The position numbers were made by a program, and so were the translations under genes. From Streptomyces anulatus (GTDB lineage: Bacteria > Actinomycetota > Actinomycetes > Streptomycetales > Streptomycetaceae), in contig NZ_JOEZ01000033.1 in NCBI RefSeq assembly GCF_000721175.1, positions 5,930 to 69,929 on the forward strand: a DNA stretch of 64,000 bases, in the 5' to 3' direction. Position 1 is the first letter of the stretch. Each line of letters begins with the position of its first letter. Below, piece after piece: positions 36,167 to 45,537 of this stretch. A model generated the notes under the pieces. It searched no databases. It saw only the letters and a list, made by a program, of their open reading frames with translations, and was not told where the DNA came from.

Positions 36167-37102
36167 CTACCGCTTCGCGGAGTGCCAGAATTCCGACAGC
36201 TTCCTGCCCTCGTCGGGTGCGAGGCCGGCGGGGTCGTAGGGGCTGCCGAAGTACGTCGAGGTGGCGTCCAGCGTCACGCTGTTCTTCCCGGCGGCGGACG
36301 GGAGGCCGGTCTTGAGGTTCACCGCCCAGTCCAGGAGCCCGGCCCCGCAGCCGCTGGCCCCCGGAACGGCGAAGGCCGCATCGCCCTGGTCGGCGCCTTC
36401 GAAGGTGTAGCGCCCCATCTCACCCTCGTCGTCGTTCGGGGTGCCGTCGGCCGCGAACCGCTGGAGCGACAGGGTCGGCGCCGTCACGTTCTGCGGCTTC
36501 AGGAGCACCGGATTCGCGGTGGTCCCGATGTAGCACTTGTCACCCAGGAACGGATTCTTGAGGTGGATGCGGACCGGGATGGTGAGAATGGGCTCACCGG
36601 TGGAGAAAGCGGCGCTCATATTGAAGTCGCGCGGCGCTCCGGCCGGTTCGATGGTGGCGGTCACACGGTTGAGATTGTTGTCCGTCAGCTGGCGGCAGAT
36701 TCCTGATACGAGCGGAATTCCGCTGGGGCACATCAGCCCGATCAGCCCGCCCGGGATCTCCGCCGGGTCCGCGGTCAGCGCCCCCTCGGGCGGAGCCACC
36801 AGCGAGGCGGTGCCGTCGGCGCGCTGGATGACGCCGAGCTGCAGATCGGTACGGCCCGTGGTGACCTGCGTCTTGCCCAGCGTGATGGACCCGGTGGCCG
36901 AGCTCGACGCTATGCAGGTCGCGATGGTGTTGATCCCGTCGGCGGCCAGCATGGCGGGCGCGTCGACCGGGCAGCGGTCGAAGGGCGCCCAGTCGCCGTT
37001 GAGCTGGGTGGCGGCGGTGGCCGATCCGGTGGAGAGCAGAGCGCTGAACGCCGTGAATGCCGCGAGCAGACCTACGCGGGTTCGATTGGAAACGGATCTC
37101 AT
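36167..37102 (-). CDS. Secreted Cys-containing protein, function unknown
   Basis: 311 residues from the ATG at 37102 (MRSVSNRTRVGLLAAFTAFSALL), a Sec signal with cleavage near TATAAT. The mature region (QLNGDWAPFDRCPVDAPAML) has six Cys (DRCPVD, ATCIAS, LMCPSG, GICRQL, DKCYIG, SGCGAG) and beta-rich composition. No family is named with certainty; related proteins in actinobacteria occur near lipid or steroid genes as far as I recall. First gene of the secreted trio and divergent from the PucR-type regulator across 812 bp. Confidence 0.78.
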   Translation of the reverse strand: MRSVSNRTRVGLLAAFTAFSALLSTGSATAATQLNGDWAPFDRCPVDAPAMLAADGINTIATCIASSSATGSITLGKTQVTTGRTDLQLGVIQRADGTASLVAPPEGALTADPAEIPGGLIGLMCPSGIPLVSGICRQLTDNNLNRVTATIEPAGAPRDFNMSAAFSTGEPILTIPVRIHLKNPFLGDKCYIGTTANPVLLKPQNVTAPTLSLQRFAADGTPNDDEGEMGRYTFEGADQGDAAFAVPGASGCGAGLLDWAVNLKTGLPSAAGKNSVTLDATSTYFGSPYDPAGLAPDEGRKLSEFWHSAKR

Positions 37103-37914
37103 GTCGTCCCCTCTGTCGGCCGCCGTGGTGCGGCCTCGTGCACGAAGTTGACCGGTTCTGCAATGCATGCCCGCACCGCGACGACCGTCGACGGTGATGG
37201 AGCCTCGGGTGGGCCCAAAGGCGGAGGATCGGAGCATCAAATTTCGGGCAGATTTCTTGACCGAATTGATCGAGGCGTGATGTTACTCGCGGGAAACCGG
37301 GCGACACAATCCGTCCGTCTAAGATTCTTTGCGCCGCACTATTTTTGATCCGGAAATGAGCATGGGAGCACGGTCTCCTTATCAAGGAATGCGCACCCGG
37401 CGGCATGGAATTACGCAGCGGCGGCCGGAACCCCGCGCGTCGTGCGCACGTGGCGCCGCCGGAGCGACGGGCCACGGAAGCCCTGCCTCCGCCCACTCGC
37501 CGACCGCACGCAGAATCGGCCACGCGGCCGGAAATGCCTGTCGAGGAAGGGGCTTTCACCCGCGTTCTCCGTGGTGAGCCGCCCGTGCGCCCGGCCGCCA
37601 CAAAGGCCGGCCGACGCGGTGCGCACCATGCCGGGAACAACTCGGTCGCCGTGGAACGGCTTTGTTGTCATCGCCGGAGCAGGCGGCCGAAATTCATTGT
37701 CCGAAAGCGCGTAGTACCGCCCGACCTGCACGGAAGTCGCACAGTGCGGCCAGGATGCGTGCCCCCTGCACTTCGATCTTGTCCAAGTGGTGTGCAGTGC
37801 CTGTTCCTTGGTCTATCTTCGTCGCGGACTTGGTACGCACCTGTCGGTTCGTGGGAGCGCTTTCCCCCCACCGCCTCACCCCACCACCGGGCGCCGAGAG
37901 CAAGGGGACATGTC
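37103..37914. other. 812-bp gene-free, relatively AT-rich divergent region
   Basis: The stretch 37225-37400 is markedly less GC-rich than the window average (for example CTAAGATTCTTTGCG and CACTATTTTTGATCC), typical of Streptomyces regulatory DNA. Open frames from 37405 into the PucR gene have poor codon bias upstream of 37915, so I do not call them. Promoters for the secreted trio and for the regulator are expected here. Confidence 0.6.
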
Positions 37915-39129
37915 ATGGCACATCTCATACAGCCGCTGGATACCGAAGACCCACTGGGGCCCCTCCCCCAGGAATTCGCGGCGATCATGCGGCCCGAACT
38001 GCCCAGCCTCATCAAGGAAATCGGCGTCGAGGTCACCCGGGCCTATCCGGAGTACGCCCGACTGCTCGACGGCCCGAACGGGCAGGCCATCCGGGTGGGC
38101 GTGGAGCTGAGCCTCGCCTCCTTCGTCGATCTGGTGGCCGAGCCCTCCTCCCCCACCACGCTCCGGGACGACATGTGCCGGCGGTTCGGGCGGTTCGAGG
38201 CGTACGAGGGCCGGAGCATGGACACCCTCCAGGGGGCCTACCGGCTCGGCGCACGGGTGGCGCTGCGGCGGGCGAAGAAGGTCGGGCAGAGCTATCACCT
38301 GTCCCCCACCTTGATGCTGAGCTTCGCCGACGCGCTCTTCGCGTACGTCGACGAACTGGAATCGCTTTCCCGGGAAGGGTTCCTGGAGGTGCAGTCCCAG
38401 TCGGGCGAGCACAGCGAGGCGCTGCGCCGCCGCCTGCTCCACCTCATCCTCGCCGGGCGCCCGGCCCCGGGCGGCGCCATCGCCGATCTGTGCGAGCAGG
38501 CCGGGTGGCCGCTGCCGCAGGAGGTCACCTTGATCGCCGTCCGGGCCCCGGCGGAGCTGGACCGGCTCAGCGCGGACCGTGACCTGCTCGTCGACCTCAG
38601 CGCCCCACAGCCCCACCTGCTGATCCCGGGAGCACTGGACGACGCACGGAGATCCATGCTCGAACAGGCCCTGCCGGCGGGCCGTGCGGCGATCGGACTG
38701 ACCGTCCCCACGGCGCTGGCCTGCGAGTCGATCCGCTGGGCCCGCCGGGTGCTGGAGCTCGTCGACTCCGGCGTGATCGACGACGCTCCGCTGATCCGCT
38801 GCGAGGACCACCTCACCACCCTGTGGCTGCTGTCCGACCCCGCCCTGCTGGACCAGCTCGCCCAGCGGGAACTGGCCGCCGTCGCGGGGATCAGCGCCAC
38901 CCGCCGCGAACGGCTGGTCGAGACGCTGCGGATCTGGCTCGACACCCGGGGCACCGCGGCGCAGATGGGGGCTCTGCTGGATGTCCACCCGCAGACCGTG
39001 CGCTACCGCATGCGGAGCCTGGAGACCATCTTCGGTGACCAACTCGTCGATCCCGAGCGCCGATTCGCCACCGAGGCCGTCCTGCGCGCGCTGCGCCTGC
39101 GCTCCCGTTCCACCGGCACATCCCCCTGA
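37915..39129 (+). CDS. PucR-family helix-turn-helix transcriptional regulator
   Basis: 404 residues from the ATG at 37915, preceded by AAGGGG at 7-bp spacing. The N-terminal two thirds are helical sensor-like sequence (RsbRD/CdaR-type: FEAYEGRSMDTLQGAYRLGARVALR near 95-120). The C-terminus is a PucR HTH_30 domain (about 330-395, TAAQMGALLDVHPQTVRYRMRS). PucR-type proteins activate or repress catabolic and transport genes. By position it is the candidate regulator of the divergent secreted trio and perhaps the mce operon (inference). Confidence 0.88.
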   Translation: MAHLIQPLDTEDPLGPLPQEFAAIMRPELPSLIKEIGVEVTRAYPEYARLLDGPNGQAIRVGVELSLASFVDLVAEPSSPTTLRDDMCRRFGRFEAYEGRSMDTLQGAYRLGARVALRRAKKVGQSYHLSPTLMLSFADALFAYVDELESLSREGFLEVQSQSGEHSEALRRRLLHLILAGRPAPGGAIADLCEQAGWPLPQEVTLIAVRAPAELDRLSADRDLLVDLSAPQPHLLIPGALDDARRSMLEQALPAGRAAIGLTVPTALACESIRWARRVLELVDSGVIDDAPLIRCEDHLTTLWLLSDPALLDQLAQRELAAVAGISATRRERLVETLRIWLDTRGTAAQMGALLDVHPQTVRYRMRSLETIFGDQLVDPERRFATEAVLRALRLRSRSTGTSP

Positions 39130-39329
39130 TCCGGATCACGTTCGGCGCGGCGGGTCAACTTACCGGCGCGTAAGGCGAAATAGACGGTCAGTCCCAAACG
39201 GTTGCGACACGGAGACGTATCCGGCGAGAAACCCGGAACCGCGTCCCGTACACAGGGAGGAACCTGCCGCTCGTCAGGCGGCGGGCCCGTGCAGCGCCTC
39301 CTGGCCGACCATCCGAGAGGGAACGCCCC

Positions 39330-39593
39330 ATGACCGCCTCGCACCTCCTCGTCCCCGTGCCGATTCCGGACCGGGTCGCCGCGCTGATCGGTTCGTGCGT
39401 TCCGCCGCACATCCTCCAGGCGGAGTTCGACGCCGACTGCGCGGCCCGGGAGGTCCGCAGGTTCCGTGGCCCCCGGCTCGGCGTCGAGGACCAGGCCGAC
39501 CGCGAGCAGGCCCTGTCCGACCTGGCCCGCGCCAACAAGGTGCTGGCCGCGCACCATCCGCGGCTGGCGGTGCTGCCCGGCTCGCCCTTCTGA
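39330..39593 (+). CDS. Small protein of 87 residues, unknown
   Basis: The ATG is preceded by GAGAGGGAA at about 8-bp spacing and codon use is Streptomyces-like. The sequence (MTASHLLVPVPIPDRV to LAVLPGSPF) is mostly helical, with two Cys (GSCVPP, ADCAAR), and matches no family I know. In the same reading frame, three codons beyond its TGA stop, lies the C-terminus of an acyl-CoA dehydrogenase, so this locus may be a rearranged gene. Moderately likely to be a real gene. Confidence 0.5.
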   Translation: MTASHLLVPVPIPDRVAALIGSCVPPHILQAEFDADCAAREVRRFRGPRLGVEDQADREQALSDLARANKVLAAHHPRLAVLPGSPF

Positions 39594-39602
39594 ACCGCTC
39601 CC

Positions 39603-39674
39603 CTCTTCGAGGGGACGAGCGAGATCCAGCGGCTGGTGATCGCGCGGGCGATCTCGGGGCGGCACATCCGCTGA
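39603..39674 (+). pseudogene. Acyl-CoA dehydrogenase C-terminal remnant
   Basis: The 23 codons before TGA read LFEGTSEIQRLVIARAISGR then HIR. This is the near-invariant C-terminal end of acyl-CoA dehydrogenases, including the FEGTSEIQR segment with the glycine-rich FAD-contact region. No upstream part of the enzyme is present: the same frame has a stop at 39591-39593 and then the unrelated 87-residue frame. It is a deletion remnant. The intact gene would have encoded fatty-acyl or steroid side-chain beta-oxidation. Confidence 0.75.
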
Positions 39675-40052
39675 GAAGGACGGCGACGACGAGGCGAATC
39701 GGGCGCTTCCCTCCGGTCGGTGACGGTCGGCACATGTGATCCTCGTCGCGCCGAACGCGTACGAGAACGCGGAACGGAGCCGTGGTGTCCGTCGTCCGGG
39801 CGGGACGGCCGGGGGCCGTCACCGAGCGCGTCGGGGCGTGCGCCCAACAGCCGCTCGGCACCCCGGCAAACGCCGCCGACGTGCGGCAACCGGGACCGGA
39901 TCGCCCGGTCGTGACGACCCGTGGGGACGGCGTGGAGGGGTTCGCGGCACCGGTGCCGGTGCCGCTTCGAGGCCGGGAACGAACGGCGCACGTGGTGGGC
40001 CCCACACGGATGACCGGCGCCCGGCCCGCTCCCGTACCACTAGCCTCTTCAC
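39675..40052. other. Gene-free spacer
   Basis: 378 bases without a supported gene; short frames on both strands lack third-position bias. It ends in a -10-like TAGCCT (40041-40046) just before the small gene at 40053. Confidence 0.55.
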
Positions 40053-40229
40053 ATGACCTCCACTTCGACCGAGCCGACGCCTGCCCGCCCGATGGTTGAG
40101 CTGAACGCGGAGATCCGCGCTCTGGTCGCCGACGGTGGTGTGGTGTCGCCGGAGGGCCGCCGGGAGTACGAGCGGCTTCTCGTCGAGTGGGTCGCGGCCG
40201 TCCGGGGCGGATCCGCGGAAGCCGTCTGA
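40053..40229 (+). CDS. Small conserved Streptomyces protein, 58 residues
   Basis: Encodes a protein beginning MTSTSTEPTPARPMVELN and ending SAEAV, with a helical core containing EIRALVADGG and YERLLVEWVAAV. Third-position GC is high and the TAGCCT hexamer six bases before the ATG suggests a leaderless transcript. Near-identical short proteins occur across Streptomyces as far as I recall; function unknown. It precedes the ATP-grasp gene by 131 bp. Confidence 0.65.
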   Translation: MTSTSTEPTPARPMVELNAEIRALVADGGVVSPEGRREYERLLVEWVAAVRGGSAEAV

Positions 40230-40360
40230 CCGTACGGCGGCGGGTGCCGGCCGGGAGCCGTGAAGGCTCCGGCGCAACGGGAGCCACCCCCTCCGCGAGG
40301 CCCGGCCGGGATGTCGGCGATAGTGATCGTCCGTCCGCGTCCTCACCTCGGGAGAACCCC

Positions 40361-41266
40361 ATGACCGCCGCGTCATCCGCCGGCGCCCGCCGCCCGTCCC
40401 TCCTGTTCGTCACCGATCTCGCGTACGAGGCGCGCGGCCGCCGCTACTGCGACGAGGACATCTACCTCGGCTCCCGGCTGCGCGAGGAGTTCGACGTCGC
40501 GCTGTGCCATCCCCGGGACGCGGCCGCGCTGCTGGAGGGCTTCGACATCGTGCTGATCCGCAACAGCGGACCCGTGCTGCACTACCGGGAGGCGTACGAC
40601 GCGTTCCGCGCGCGGGCGCGGGAGCTGCGGACGCCGGTCTACAACCCGCTGGGCGGGCGCGGCGACATGGCGGGCAAGGAGTATCTCGTCGAGATGAGCC
40701 GGGCCGGCCTCCCGGTCATCCCCACGGTGGACCGGGCGGCGGATCTGCCGGAGCTGCCCGACGTCCCGCAGTACGTGGTGAAGCCGAAGCTGGGGGCGGA
40801 CTCGGTCGGGCTGCGGTTCGTCACGGCGGCGGAGGCCCGGGCCGAGCTGGAGCGGGCGGCCGAGGGCTCCCTGCTCGTACAGCCGCGGATCGGCTTCCGC
40901 CACGAGGTGTCCTTCTACTTCGTCGACCACGACTTCCAGTACGCGCTGTACGCCCCGGATCCGGAGCGGCGCTGGGTGCTGGAGCCGTACGCGGCGAGCG
41001 CGCAGGACCTGGAGTTCGCCCGGCGCTTCATCGCCTGGAACTCCCTCACGCACGGGATCCAGCGGGTCGACGCCTGCCGGGCGCCGGACGGCGCGCTGCT
41101 GCTCGTGGAGCTGGAGGACCTCAATCCGTATCTGTCGCTCGACCGGGTCGGCGAGGACGTCCGGGAGGCGTTCGTGACCAGGCTGAAGGCGTCGATCGCC
41201 GCGCTGCCCCGTCCGGCCCGCTCCCGCATGCGGGGGCGTGGGGCCGGTGTGAGGGTGCAGAGGTGA
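40361..41266 (+). CDS. ATP-grasp-like protein
   Basis: 301 residues from the ATG at 40361 (GGGAG upstream). The N-terminal part reads like a pre-ATP-grasp Rossmann domain ([14 protein letters not shown]). The central and C-terminal parts show the ATP-grasp pattern: [13 protein letters not shown] (phosphate-binding lysine region, about 145), [17 protein letters not shown] (about 177) and the metal-binding [12 protein letters not shown] (about 250). ATP-grasp enzymes join a carboxylate to an amine or thiol. The stop overlaps the start of the MFS gene (GTGA), so it is co-translated with an exporter, which hints at a peptide-like product that is exported (inference). Confidence 0.75.
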   Translation: MTAASSAGARRPSLLFVTDLAYEARGRRYCDEDIYLGSRLREEFDVALCHPRDAAALLEGFDIVLIRNSGPVLHYREAYDAFRARARELRTPVYNPLGGRGDMAGKEYLVEMSRAGLPVIPTVDRAADLPELPDVPQYVVKPKLGADSVGLRFVTAAEARAELERAAEGSLLVQPRIGFRHEVSFYFVDHDFQYALYAPDPERRWVLEPYAASAQDLEFARRFIAWNSLTHGIQRVDACRAPDGALLLVELEDLNPYLSLDRVGEDVREAFVTRLKASIAALPRPARSRMRGRGAGVRVQR

Positions 41267-43356
41267 CCACTGCCAGCGAGCATGCCCCCGCCGCGCAGCG
41301 TGCCGCCGGGCAGCCGCCCGTCCTCGACCGGCGGCGGCGCAACATCGTCTTCGCCACGATCGTGCTCGGCATGCTGCTCGCCGCGCTGGACCAGACGATC
41401 GTGGGCACGGCCCTGCCGACGATCGTCTCGGACCTGGGCGGCGCCGCGCACATGTCGTGGGTGGTCACCGCCTATCTGCTGGCCGAGACGGTGGCGACCG
41501 TCCTGGTCGGCAAGTTCGGCGACCTGTTCGGGCGAAAACTGGTCTTCCAGGTCTCGGCGGTCATCTTCATCACGGGGTCGTTCCTGTGCGGCCTCGCGTC
41601 GGACATGCTGCTGCTGATCATCTGGCGCGGTATGCAGGGCATCGGCGCCGGCGGCCTCATGGTGACGTCGATGGCGCTGATCGCGGATGTGATCCCGCTG
41701 CGCGAACGGGGCAAGTACCAGGGCGCGATCGGGGCGGTCTTCGGCATCTCGACCGTGATCGGGCCACTGCTCGGCGGGCTGTTCACCGACCACCTCACCT
41801 GGCGCTGGGCGTTCTACGTCAATGTGCCGATCGCCATCGTGGTGGTGATCGCCGCCGCCCGGAACATCCCGTCGGTGAAGGCGGCCGGCCGGCCGGTCAT
41901 CGACTATGCCGGAATCGCACTGGTCACCGTCGGGGCGAGCGCGCTGATCCTGGCGACGAGCTGGGGCGGGAACGAGTACGCCTGGGGCTCGCCCGTGATC
42001 ATCGGACTGTTCGTCGCCGGGCTGATCGCCCTGACGCTGTTCTGTCTGGTGGAGACGCGGGCGAAGGAGCCGATGCTGCCCATGCGGCTGTTCCGGAACC
42101 CGGTGTTCACCGTCTGCTCGATCCTCAGCTTCATCGTGGGATTCGCGATGCTGGGCTCGATCATCTTCGTGCCGACCTACCTCCAGTACGTGGACGGGGA
42201 CTCGGCGACGCTCTCGGGGGTGCGGACGCTGCCCCTGGTCGCCGGTCTGCTGGCCGCCTCGATCTTCAGCGGCAACGTGGTGAGCAAGACGGGCCGCTAC
42301 CGGGTGTTCCCGATCGTGGGGACGCTGGTCATGGCGGCGGGGCTGTTCCTGCTGTCCCGGATGGGGCCGGAGACCGGCGTCCGGCTGGAGTCCCTGTACA
42401 TGGTGGTGCTGGGGCTCGGCATCGGCCTGGCCATGCAGGTGCTGACGATCGCCGTGCAGAACACCGTCGACTACGAGGACCTGGGCACGGCCACCTCGGG
42501 CGTGACGTTCTTCCGTACGCTGGGCAGCGCCTTCGGCACGGCGGTGTTCGGCACCATCTACGCCAACGCGCTCAAGCCGAACCTCACCGACGGCGTCGCG
42601 CGGGCGGTCGCCGCCGGCGGCGATCCCGCGGTCCTGTCCGGCGCCTCGCAGAGCCCGCAGGCCCTGCACGCGCTGCCCGCCGCCCAGTCGGAACCGCTGG
42701 CGCTGGCCTACGCGGACACGCTGCACACCGTGTTCCTGTGGACGGTGCCCATCGCGCTGATCGGCTTCGTCGTGGCGCTGTTCCTGAAGGAGGTGAAGCT
42801 GCGGGACTCGGCACGGCTCGGGTCGACGGACATGGGCGAGGGCTTCGCCCAGCCGGGCAGCGGGGACTCGGCGAAGCTCCTCGAGTACTCGGTGGCCACG
42901 ATCCTGCACGGCGCGGGCCCGGACACCGCCCGGCGGATCACCGCCGGGTCGGACACCCGCCTGGACATGGCGGGCGCCTGGGCGGTGATGCAGGTGGACC
43001 TGTTCACCCGGATGGTCGGCCATGCGGGCCTCGGGCTGATCGCCGCCCGGCACCGTATCCCGCCGGAGGTGCTGGTGCCCGTCTTCGACCGGATGATCGA
43101 GGAGGGCTATCTGACGGGCGACGGCCGGCTCTTCTCGCACACGGCGGCGGGCCGGCGCGAGGCGGCGGTGATCTCCGACGCCTGGGGCCGCTGGCTCAAC
43201 GACCGGCTGGCCGAGGACGGCGCCCGCCCGGACGACCGTCAGCTCCGGGCCACCGTGGACGTGATCGCCAAGCGGCTGCTGGCGGAGGACCTGGCCCAGG
43301 AGCTGTCCCCCGCGGCCGGCCCCGGCGGCTCGACGCGGGTGGGGGCCCCGGTCTGA
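41263..43356 (+). CDS. DHA2-family MFS exporter with winged-helix-like C-terminal domain
   Basis: 697 residues from GTG 41263. Fourteen TM helices span about 25-525. Family motifs include [13 protein letters not shown] (motif D1, about 44), [10 protein letters not shown] (motif A, about 85) and [21 protein letters not shown] (motif C, about 167). This is the QacA/EmrB drug:H+ antiporter class. Unusually, about 150 cytosolic residues follow the last helix, with alternating helices and a beta-hairpin-like [21 protein letters not shown], like the wing of a MarR-type domain. The tail may sense ligand. Coupled to the ATP-grasp gene upstream. Confidence 0.88.
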   Translation: MTTASEHAPAAQRAAGQPPVLDRRRRNIVFATIVLGMLLAALDQTIVGTALPTIVSDLGGAAHMSWVVTAYLLAETVATVLVGKFGDLFGRKLVFQVSAVIFITGSFLCGLASDMLLLIIWRGMQGIGAGGLMVTSMALIADVIPLRERGKYQGAIGAVFGISTVIGPLLGGLFTDHLTWRWAFYVNVPIAIVVVIAAARNIPSVKAAGRPVIDYAGIALVTVGASALILATSWGGNEYAWGSPVIIGLFVAGLIALTLFCLVETRAKEPMLPMRLFRNPVFTVCSILSFIVGFAMLGSIIFVPTYLQYVDGDSATLSGVRTLPLVAGLLAASIFSGNVVSKTGRYRVFPIVGTLVMAAGLFLLSRMGPETGVRLESLYMVVLGLGIGLAMQVLTIAVQNTVDYEDLGTATSGVTFFRTLGSAFGTAVFGTIYANALKPNLTDGVARAVAAGGDPAVLSGASQSPQALHALPAAQSEPLALAYADTLHTVFLWTVPIALIGFVVALFLKEVKLRDSARLGSTDMGEGFAQPGSGDSAKLLEYSVATILHGAGPDTARRITAGSDTRLDMAGAWAVMQVDLFTRMVGHAGLGLIAARHRIPPEVLVPVFDRMIEEGYLTGDGRLFSHTAAGRREAAVISDAWGRWLNDRLAEDGARPDDRQLRATVDVIAKRLLAEDLAQELSPAAGPGGSTRVGAPV

Positions 43357-43563
43357 GTCGGCTGCTCGGCCCGCTCCCGGTCGCCACTCCCGTGCGGGCG
43401 GGTCAGTGCTCCCAGGACCGGGGCGCTCCGGCGCCTCCCACTGCGCGCGGAGCAGGCCGAGGACCGCGTTCCCGCGCGGCGTACGGCGCCACTGCCCCGT
43501 CCTCGTCCATGCGCGGATCGTACGGTCGGCCGGGAAACGGATTTCGGGTGTCCGGGGCGCCGT

Positions 43564-43998
43564 TCAGTCGACGAAGACGGCGGTCGAGTAGACCCAGGCG
43601 CCCTCGTGCCGGACGAAGCGGCTCTTCTCGTGGAGGGAGTCGGGGCGGCCGTCGTCGGTGTAGTGGGCGCGGAAGGTGACCGTTCCGGTGGAGTGGAAGG
43701 CGCTGCCCTCGGTGGTGTCCAGGATCTCCAGGCGTACCCAGCGCATCGCCGGGTCGAAGTCGACGCCGGGCGGCCGGGTCCCGGGGTGCCAGGTGCGCAG
43801 CAGATAAGCGGCGTCCCGGACGACGAAGGCCGCGTAGCGCGAGCGCATCAGGGCCTCACAGGCCGGCGCGGCGGCGCCGCCGGAGTGGAAGCGGCCGCAG
43901 CAGTCCCCGTAGGCGGCGGGCAGGCCGCAGGGGCACGGGGAGGCGGAGGTGATCCGCGGGGCGGCGGGCCCCCGGGGCCGGGAGGTGCGTCGTGACAT
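43564..43998 (-). CDS. YchJ-family (UPF0225) protein with SEC-C motif
   Basis: 144 residues. The N-terminal zinc-binding SEC-C motif (CPCGLPAAYGDCCGRF, about 23-38) is followed by the YchJ/NTF2-like domain (ALMRSRYAAFVVRDAAYLLRTWHP). The family is widespread with no settled function. The start (ATG 43998) lies 28 bp from the end of the GlxA-type regulator on the same strand, so the two may be co-transcribed. Confidence 0.88.
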   Translation of the reverse strand: MSRRTSRPRGPAAPRITSASPCPCGLPAAYGDCCGRFHSGGAAAPACEALMRSRYAAFVVRDAAYLLRTWHPGTRPPGVDFDPAMRWVRLEILDTTEGSAFHSTGTVTFRAHYTDDGRPDSLHEKSRFVRHEGAWVYSTAVFVD

Positions 43999-44026
43999 GG
44001 GTCCATTGTGACGCGGGGCGGCGGGC

Positions 44027-44992
44027 TCAGCGGGCCGGGGCGAAGCGGCGGCGGTATTCGGTGGGCGTCAGCCCGGTACGGCGGCGGAGCTGGGTGCGCA
44101 GGCTGGTCGCCGTGCCGAGTCCGCTGGCGCGGGCGATCACGTCGAGGCGTTCCTCGCCGCGCTCCATGAGGCGGCGGGCGAGGGTCACGCGCTGCTCGGT
44201 GAGCCAGGCCAGCGGGGTGGTGCCGAGCTGGGCGCGGAAGCGGCGGTGGAGGGTGGCGGGGCTGACGGCGGCGCGGGCGGCGAGCGCCGCCACGTCCAGG
44301 CCGTCGGCCAGGTGCTCGCCGGCCCACTCCAGGAGCGGCCCGAGCGAGGCGTCGGAGGTCCCGGGGACGGGATGCTCGACGAACTGGCGCTGACCGCCGT
44401 CCCGGTGGGCCGGGTGGACGAGCCGTCTGCTGACGGCCGCCGCGGTCTCGGCCCCGTGGTCGGCGCGGACGAGATGGAGGGCGGCGTCCAGGGCGGCGGC
44501 GCTGCCGGCCGCCGTGATCACCTGCCCGTCGTCGACGAAGAGGACGTCCGGGTCGAGATCGACCCGCGGGTAGCGAGCGCTGAAGGCGTCCGCCCATCGC
44601 CAGTGCGTGGTGGCCCGTCTGCCGTCCAGCACCCCGGCGGCGGCGAGGGTGAAGGTGCCGGTGCAGAAGCTGACGAGACGCGCGCCGCGGGCGTCGGCGC
44701 GCCGGATCGCCGCGAGGACGTCCGGGTCGGGCTCCTCCAGCGGGTCGGGCCGGTTGGGCACGATGACGGTGTCCGCCCGGTCGACGGCCGTCAGCCCGGG
44801 GACGCCGGAGAGCTGGAAGAAGCAGGCGTGCATACGGATCGTGGGAGTGGGCGAGCAGAGGGTGAAGTCGTACCAGTCGACGGGCAGCTCGGGCCGGCGC
44901 AGGCCGAAGAGCTCGGTCGCCACACCCATCTCGAACGGGTTGGAACCGGCCGAGACGATCATCACCACCCGGTGCGAGGTTTCTTTCGCCAT
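44027..44992 (-). CDS. GlxA/FtrA-type AraC-family regulator
   Basis: 321 residues from the ATG at 44992 (MAKETSHRVVMIV). The N-terminal DJ-1/PfpI-like domain (about 8-175) contains the nucleophile-elbow SFCTGTFTLAAAG near 110, and the C-terminal AraC HTH (about 215-318) has two helix-turn-helices ending TGLTPTEYRRRF. Such regulators control amine, choline or stress genes. It is divergent from the cupin gene 54 bp away, a likely target or partner. Confidence 0.88.
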   Translation of the reverse strand: MAKETSHRVVMIVSAGSNPFEMGVATELFGLRRPELPVDWYDFTLCSPTPTIRMHACFFQLSGVPGLTAVDRADTVIVPNRPDPLEEPDPDVLAAIRRADARGARLVSFCTGTFTLAAAGVLDGRRATTHWRWADAFSARYPRVDLDPDVLFVDDGQVITAAGSAAALDAALHLVRADHGAETAAAVSRRLVHPAHRDGGQRQFVEHPVPGTSDASLGPLLEWAGEHLADGLDVAALAARAAVSPATLHRRFRAQLGTTPLAWLTEQRVTLARRLMERGEERLDVIARASGLGTATSLRTQLRRRTGLTPTEYRRRFAPAR

Positions 44993-45045
44993 ATGCGATT
45001 CGTAGCACTCACGGGCGGCGGGGTCCAGCACCCAGGATGGAGCTC

Positions 45046-45471
45046 ATGAGCAACGAGAACGCGGGGCGGCCCGCCACCGAGCCGATTGAGCTGAGCGCGG
45101 CCCTGGCCTCCTTCGAGGCGCTGTGGAGTCCGCGCATCGTGACCCGGGTCAACGACTACGACGTACGTGTGGCCAAGGTGTCCGGCGAGCACGTGTGGCA
45201 TGTGCACGAGGACACTGACGAGTTCTTCCTCGTGCTGGACGGAACGCTGGACATCGCTCTCCGCGGTGACCAGGGGGGCGGTGAGCGGTCCGTGACCCTG
45301 GAGCAGGGCGCGGTCTTCGTCGTCCCGCGCGGTGTCTGGCACCTGCCCCGTTCCGGTCGCGGCGCCTCGATCCTCCTCTTCGAACCGTCGGGTACGTCGA
45401 CGGTGGGCGATGCGCACGACGAGGTGCCCGGGCATGTGGACGCCACGACGGGACACGCGCTCGGCGCCTGA
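45046..45471 (+). CDS. Cupin-fold protein
   Basis: 141 residues forming a single conserved-barrel cupin. Motif 1 is WHVHEDTDEFFLVLDGTL (about 45-62, with metal ligands H, H, E) and motif 2 is VPRGVWHLPRS (about 95-105). It may bind a metal and a small molecule; enzymatic or sensor role is unknown. An alternative start at 45037 is 3 codons longer; ribosome sites do not decide. Its TGA stop (45469-45471) is also the left target-site duplication of MITE copy 2. Confidence 0.85.
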   Translation: MSNENAGRPATEPIELSAALASFEALWSPRIVTRVNDYDVRVAKVSGEHVWHVHEDTDEFFLVLDGTLDIALRGDQGGGERSVTLEQGAVFVVPRGVWHLPRSGRGASILLFEPSGTSTVGDAHDEVPGHVDATTGHALGA

Positions 45472-45523
45472 GAGCCTGTCGGGTGGCCTGCGTCCGCCCG
45501 GTCAGAGGTCACCCGACAGGCTC
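45472..45523. mobile_element. MITE-like element, copy 2 (52 bp)
   Basis: The same 14-bp terminal inverted repeats as copy 1 (45472-45485 and 45510-45523) flank only 24 internal bases. The flanking duplication is TGA (45469-45471 and 45524-45526). The right 30 bp (45494-45523) equal the right end of copy 1. The short interior makes it a 14-bp-stem hairpin in the gap between convergent genes, so it probably also serves as a bidirectional terminator. Confidence 0.75.
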
Positions 45524-45537
45524 TGAGCACGTACGGG

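Noticed and set aside
43357..43563. Possible coding remnant on the minus strand (GNAVLGLLRAQWEAPERPG)
   Set aside because: Only about 30 codons with good bias, no start with a ribosome site and no recognisable family; could be a decayed gene end but too weak to list.
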